A stretch of DNA of 64,000 nt from Streptomyces sp. DHE7-1 (GTDB lineage: Bacteria; Actinomycetota; Actinomycetes; Streptomycetales; Streptomycetaceae). Under the pieces are notes generated by a model that saw only the letters and a program-made list of their open reading frames with translations, was not told where the DNA came from and searched no databases. Positions within the stretch are counted from its first letter, which is position 1; each line of letters opens with the position of its first letter. The position numbers and the translations under genes are program-made. Location of the stretch: NCBI GenBank assembly GCA_016432725.1, contig JACJDG010000003.1, forward strand, positions 2,108,001-2,172,000, written 5' to 3'. Of the stretch, positions 61,705 to 64,000 are shown in pieces.

Positions 61705-63075
61705 TCAGGCCTGGTCGCGCACCGGGACGCAGCGGCCGTCCTCGGTGCGGTAGCGCCACCGCGCGCCGTCGCGGACCAGTTCCCGCACCGCGTCGACGAA
61801 GCGCTCGACGTGCTCGTCGGGCGTGCCCGCCCCGAAGCTGACCCGGACCGCGTTCAGGGACTTCTCACCGGGCGCGGCCTCGGGCGACCCGCACTCCCCC
61901 TGGGTCCGCGGGTCGCCGCCCAGCAGGGTGCGGACCAGCGGGTGGGCGCAGAACAGGCCGTCGCGGACGCCGATGCCGTACTCGGCGGAGAGCGCGGCGG
62001 CGAAGTGGGAGCTGTTCCAGCCGTCGACGACGAAGGAGAGCACGCCGACCCGCGGCGCGTCGTCACCGAACAGGGAGAGCACCCGGACCTCCGGCACCTC
62101 GGCGAGACCCGCCCGGACCCGGTCGATCAGGTGCTGCTCGCGGGCCACCAGGGCGTCCCAGCCGGCCTCGGTGAGGGCCTTGCAGGCGGAGGCGATGGAG
62201 TAGGCGCCGATGACGTTCGGGGAGCCGGCCTCGTGGCGCGCGGCGCTCTCGTGCCACTCCACGTCCACTCCCCCGTCCTCGCGCCGCGTGACCTTGCGGC
62301 TGGCGCCGCCGCCCGCGAGGTACGGCTCGGCCGCGGACAGCCAGTCGGCCCGGCCGGCCAGCACCCCGGAGCCGAAGGGCGCGTACAGCTTGTGACCGGA
62401 GAAGGCCACCCAGTCGACGTCCAGGTCCCGGACCGACACCGGGTGGTGCGGGGCGAGCTGGGCGGCGTCCAGGACGATCCGGGCGCCGTGCGCGTGGGCC
62501 GCGGCGGCCAGCTCGCGCACCGGCCACAGCTCCCCGGTGACGTTGGAGGCGCCGGTCACGCACACCAGGGCCGGGCCGTACGGGTCGCGGTCGGCGAGGG
62601 CCCGCTCCAGGGTCTCCACGGCCTGCCGCGGGGTGCGCGGCGCGTCGAGGACGGTGACCCTCGCGTCCTGCCAGGGCAGCAGCGCGGCGTGGTGCTCGGT
62701 CTCGAAGACGAAGACCTCGCAGCCGGCCGGGAGCGCCCGGGCGAGCAGGTTCAGGGAGTCGGTGGTCGACCGGGTGAAGACCACCTGGTCGCTCTCGCGG
62801 CAGTCGAGGAATCCGGCGACCGTCCGGCGGGCGTTCTCGAACAGGTCGGTGGAGAGCTGGGAGAGGTAGCCGGCGCCGCGGTGGACGCTGCCGTAGTACG
62901 GCGCGTAGGCGGCGACGTCGTCCCAGACGCGGCGCAGGGCGGGGGCGCTGGCGGCGTAGTCCAGCGCGGCGTAGGTGACCTCGCCGCCCGTCACGAGCGG
63001 GACGGTGACGTCATCGCCCAGAACGGGCAGCCGGTCACAAATGGTGCGGGCGACGGCAGCGGTGGAGACGGACAT
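61705..63075 (-). CDS. Class V aminotransferase / cysteine desulfurase-like protein
   Basis: The 456-aa intact protein starts at ATG 63075. It is a PLP enzyme of fold type I, group V: ALDYAASAPALRRVWD, TRSTTDSLNLLAR, ETEHHAALLPWQ, IVLDAAQLAPHH and the PLP-binding Lys in VAFSGHKLYAPFGSGVLAG. The H-K segment and Asp-Ala-Ala-Gln match SufS/CsdA-type proteins. No clear active-site Cys loop of the usual RxGxxCA form was found; the nearest candidate is DGLFCAHPLVR. Control by a SAM-IV riboswitch (63289-63377) ties it to sulfur or methionine metabolism. Confidence 0.88.
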   Translation of the reverse strand: MSVSTAAVARTICDRLPVLGDDVTVPLVTGGEVTYAALDYAASAPALRRVWDDVAAYAPYYGSVHRGAGYLSQLSTDLFENARRTVAGFLDCRESDQVVFTRSTTDSLNLLARALPAGCEVFVFETEHHAALLPWQDARVTVLDAPRTPRQAVETLERALADRDPYGPALVCVTGASNVTGELWPVRELAAAAHAHGARIVLDAAQLAPHHPVSVRDLDVDWVAFSGHKLYAPFGSGVLAGRADWLSAAEPYLAGGGASRKVTRREDGGVDVEWHESAARHEAGSPNVIGAYSIASACKALTEAGWDALVAREQHLIDRVRAGLAEVPEVRVLSLFGDDAPRVGVLSFVVDGWNSSHFAAALSAEYGIGVRDGLFCAHPLVRTLLGGDPRTQGECGSPEAAPGEKSLNAVRVSFGAGTPDEHVERFVDAVRELVRDGARWRYRTEDGRCVPVRDQA

Positions 63076-63217
63076 GGTGAACTCCCGTGAGGCAGGCCGG
63101 TGTCACCGTGCGAGCGGTATGGCTCGAAGCACGGCGGAAGGTGAAAAGGGGTACGCGGAGGCGGGGCTCTACGCCCTATCGCATTCGCTTGCTCACAGAA
63201 GGCTCCCTCGACGACCA

Positions 63218-63261
63218 GGACCCCTGGTCCCGCGCTCCTTCAGGAGCCGCGCGAGGGGTCC
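63218..63261 (-). terminator. Hairpin downstream of the SAM-IV aptamer (possible expression platform)
   Basis: GGACCCCT (63218-63225) pairs with AGGGGTCC (63254-63261), enclosing further complementary segments with GCTCC and GGAGC around a TTCA/TGAA loop. It lies between the aptamer and the gene, where it could act as a SAM-controlled terminator. Confidence 0.5.
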
Positions 63262-63288
63262 GCGCTTGCCGTGGACCTCGCTGCCCAC

Positions 63289-63377
63289 GACCTGGTCCTC
63301 ACCCGGGGCACCCCGCCACGGACGGAGGGTTGCCGGACAGCCGGCCGGGGCCGAATGGCTGTCACTCATGACCTGGT
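63289..63377 (-). promoter_or_regulatory. SAM-IV riboswitch
   Basis: On the minus strand the order GGTCATGAGTGACAGCC, CCCCGGCCGGCTGTCCGG, CAACCCTCCGTCC, GGCGGGGTGCCCCGGGTGA, GGACCAGGTC matches the actinobacterial SAM-IV aptamer as I know it. It lies about 215 bases upstream of the class V aminotransferase gene. Along with the hairpin at 63218-63261 and the trpD terminator it accounts for most of the 382-base gap. Confidence 0.8.
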
Positions 63378-63410
63378 TCAGTATCCTGCCACACGATCTT
63401 CGGTGCGCAA

Positions 63411-63437
63411 GGCGCGGTCCGCCATCCGGACCGCGCC
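63411..63437 (-). terminator. Terminator of trpD
   Basis: An 11-bp perfect stem (63411-63421 with 63427-63437) and a 5-base loop lie 21 bases past the minus-strand trpD stop. Confidence 0.65.
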
Positions 63438-63457
63438 CCGCGTCACACCGGCGGGTG

Positions 63458-64000
63458 TCAGGCGTTGCTGGCCGCCACCCACCGCTCCAGCGTCCGCTTC
63501 GCCGCCCCGCTGTCGATGGACTCCGCCGCCCTCGCCATGCCCGCGCGGAGCTGCTCGGTGAGCGGCTGGTCGGCCGGCCGCAGGGCGACCAGCGCCGCCG
63601 CCGAGTTCAGCAGGACCGCGTCCCGGACGGGGCCGTGCTCGCCGTCGAGCACGCGCCGGGCCACCTCGGCGTTGTACGAGGCGTCGGCGCCGCGCAGCGC
63701 CTCCACGGGGACCAGCTCGATGCCGGCGTCCCGGGGGTCGAAGCGCTCCTCGGCGACCTTGCCGTCCCGGACCACCCACACCCGGGACGTCGAGGTGGTG
63801 GTCAGCTCGTCCAGGCCGTCGTCGCCCCGGAACACCAGGGCGGAGTTCCCGCGCTCGGCGAGGACCCCGGCCACGATCGGGGCCATGCGCGGATCGGCCA
63901 CCCCGACGGCCTGGGCGCGCACCTTGGCCGGGTTGGTCAGCGGGCCGAGCACATTGAAGGTGGTACGGATGCCCAGCTGGCCGCGGGCCGCCGCGACGTG
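63458..64000 (-). CDS. trpD: Anthranilate phosphoribosyltransferase, C-terminal part
   Basis: TrpD joins anthranilate with PRPP in tryptophan synthesis. The window holds the last 180 codons; the gene continues past the right edge. The readable part has [20 protein letters not shown], the family signature, then [20 protein letters not shown] and DPRDAGIEL, and a helical C-terminus ([10 protein letters not shown]) ending at 63458. No damage is seen in this part. It is separate from the anthranilate synthase gene at 38 kb, with its own terminator. Confidence 0.93.
   Translation of the reverse strand, partial: HVAAARGQLGIRTTFNVLGPLTNPAKVRAQAVGVADPRMAPIVAGVLAERGNSALVFRGDDGLDELTTTSTSRVWVVRDGKVAEERFDPRDAGIELVPVEALRGADASYNAEVARRVLDGEHGPVRDAVLLNSAAALVALRPADQPLTEQLRAGMARAAESIDSGAAKRTLERWVAASNA

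Overview
The window is chromosomal DNA of a Streptomyces or a very close relative. Base composition is very GC-rich with near-total G/C at third codon positions, GTG and TTG starts are frequent, and gene content and order match the division/cell-wall region and its flank as I recall it from Streptomyces chromosomes. No mobile element, prophage, tRNA, rRNA or CRISPR array was seen. The same backbone (dcw genes, an Rv2175c-type DNA-binding protein, a PknL-type kinase, class II DAHP synthase, PlsC, ArsA-like ATPase plus SRPBCC protein, FadD15-type ligase, PimB-type glycosyltransferase, NlpC/P60 hydrolases, trpD) also occurs in Mycobacterium, so this is an old actinobacterial neighbourhood rather than an accessory island.

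Layout. 1-9.4 kb (minus strand): dcw cluster ftsW(partial)-murD-mraY-murF-murE-ftsI-ftsL-rsmH, mostly translationally coupled. 9.7-15.4 kb (plus): carbonic anhydrase, then a MoxR / DUF58 / transglutaminase operon. 15.5-24.9 kb: DUF3040 protein, methyltransferase, HEPN-like protein, a degenerate ABC ATPase plus YhgE/Pip membrane protein plus TetR regulator, DUF4126 membrane protein, a phytoene-desaturase-like flavoprotein and a Tyr/Gln-rich membrane protein. 25-31.2 kb: one-carbon and thiamine metabolism (metF, thiE, TPP riboswitch-thiO-thiS-thiG). 31.3-36.4 kb: PASTA kinase, endonuclease IV, a His-rich DUF4396 membrane protein behind a CsoR-like copper operator, a molybdopterin oxidoreductase, bacterioferritin and its ferredoxin. 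36.5-41.1 kb: class II DAHP synthase, an attenuator-controlled fused anthranilate synthase and phosphofructokinase. 41.2-52.6 kb: MacRS-type two-component system, acyltransferase, esterase, ROK glucokinase, ArsA-like ATPase, SRPBCC protein, phosphoesterase and acyl-CoA ligase. 52.7-64 kb: two glycosyltransferases, a lipoprotein metallopeptidase, two coiled-coil NlpC/P60 hydrolases, NYN-domain protein, rhomboid-like protein, a lone RAM-domain protein, a SAM-IV riboswitch-controlled class V aminotransferase and the end of trpD.

Two things colour the whole annotation. First, about 22 otherwise normal genes are broken by loss of single bases, almost always in runs of three to six C or G, including the essential mraY, murF, ftsI and ftsL. 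Restoring one base in each gives a full-length conserved protein, so these are most likely sequencing errors. I annotate the full genes and give the break points. Second, three copies of a roughly 35-45 bp GC-rich palindromic element lie inside coding sequences (24.5, 39.1 and 47.7 kb), adding short low-complexity peptides.

Regulatory signals include a TPP riboswitch, a SAM-IV riboswitch, a trp leader peptide (Trp-Trp-Trp) with terminator, a TetR operator, a MacR-like inverted repeat, a CsoR-like operator, an iron box and several strong hairpin terminators.
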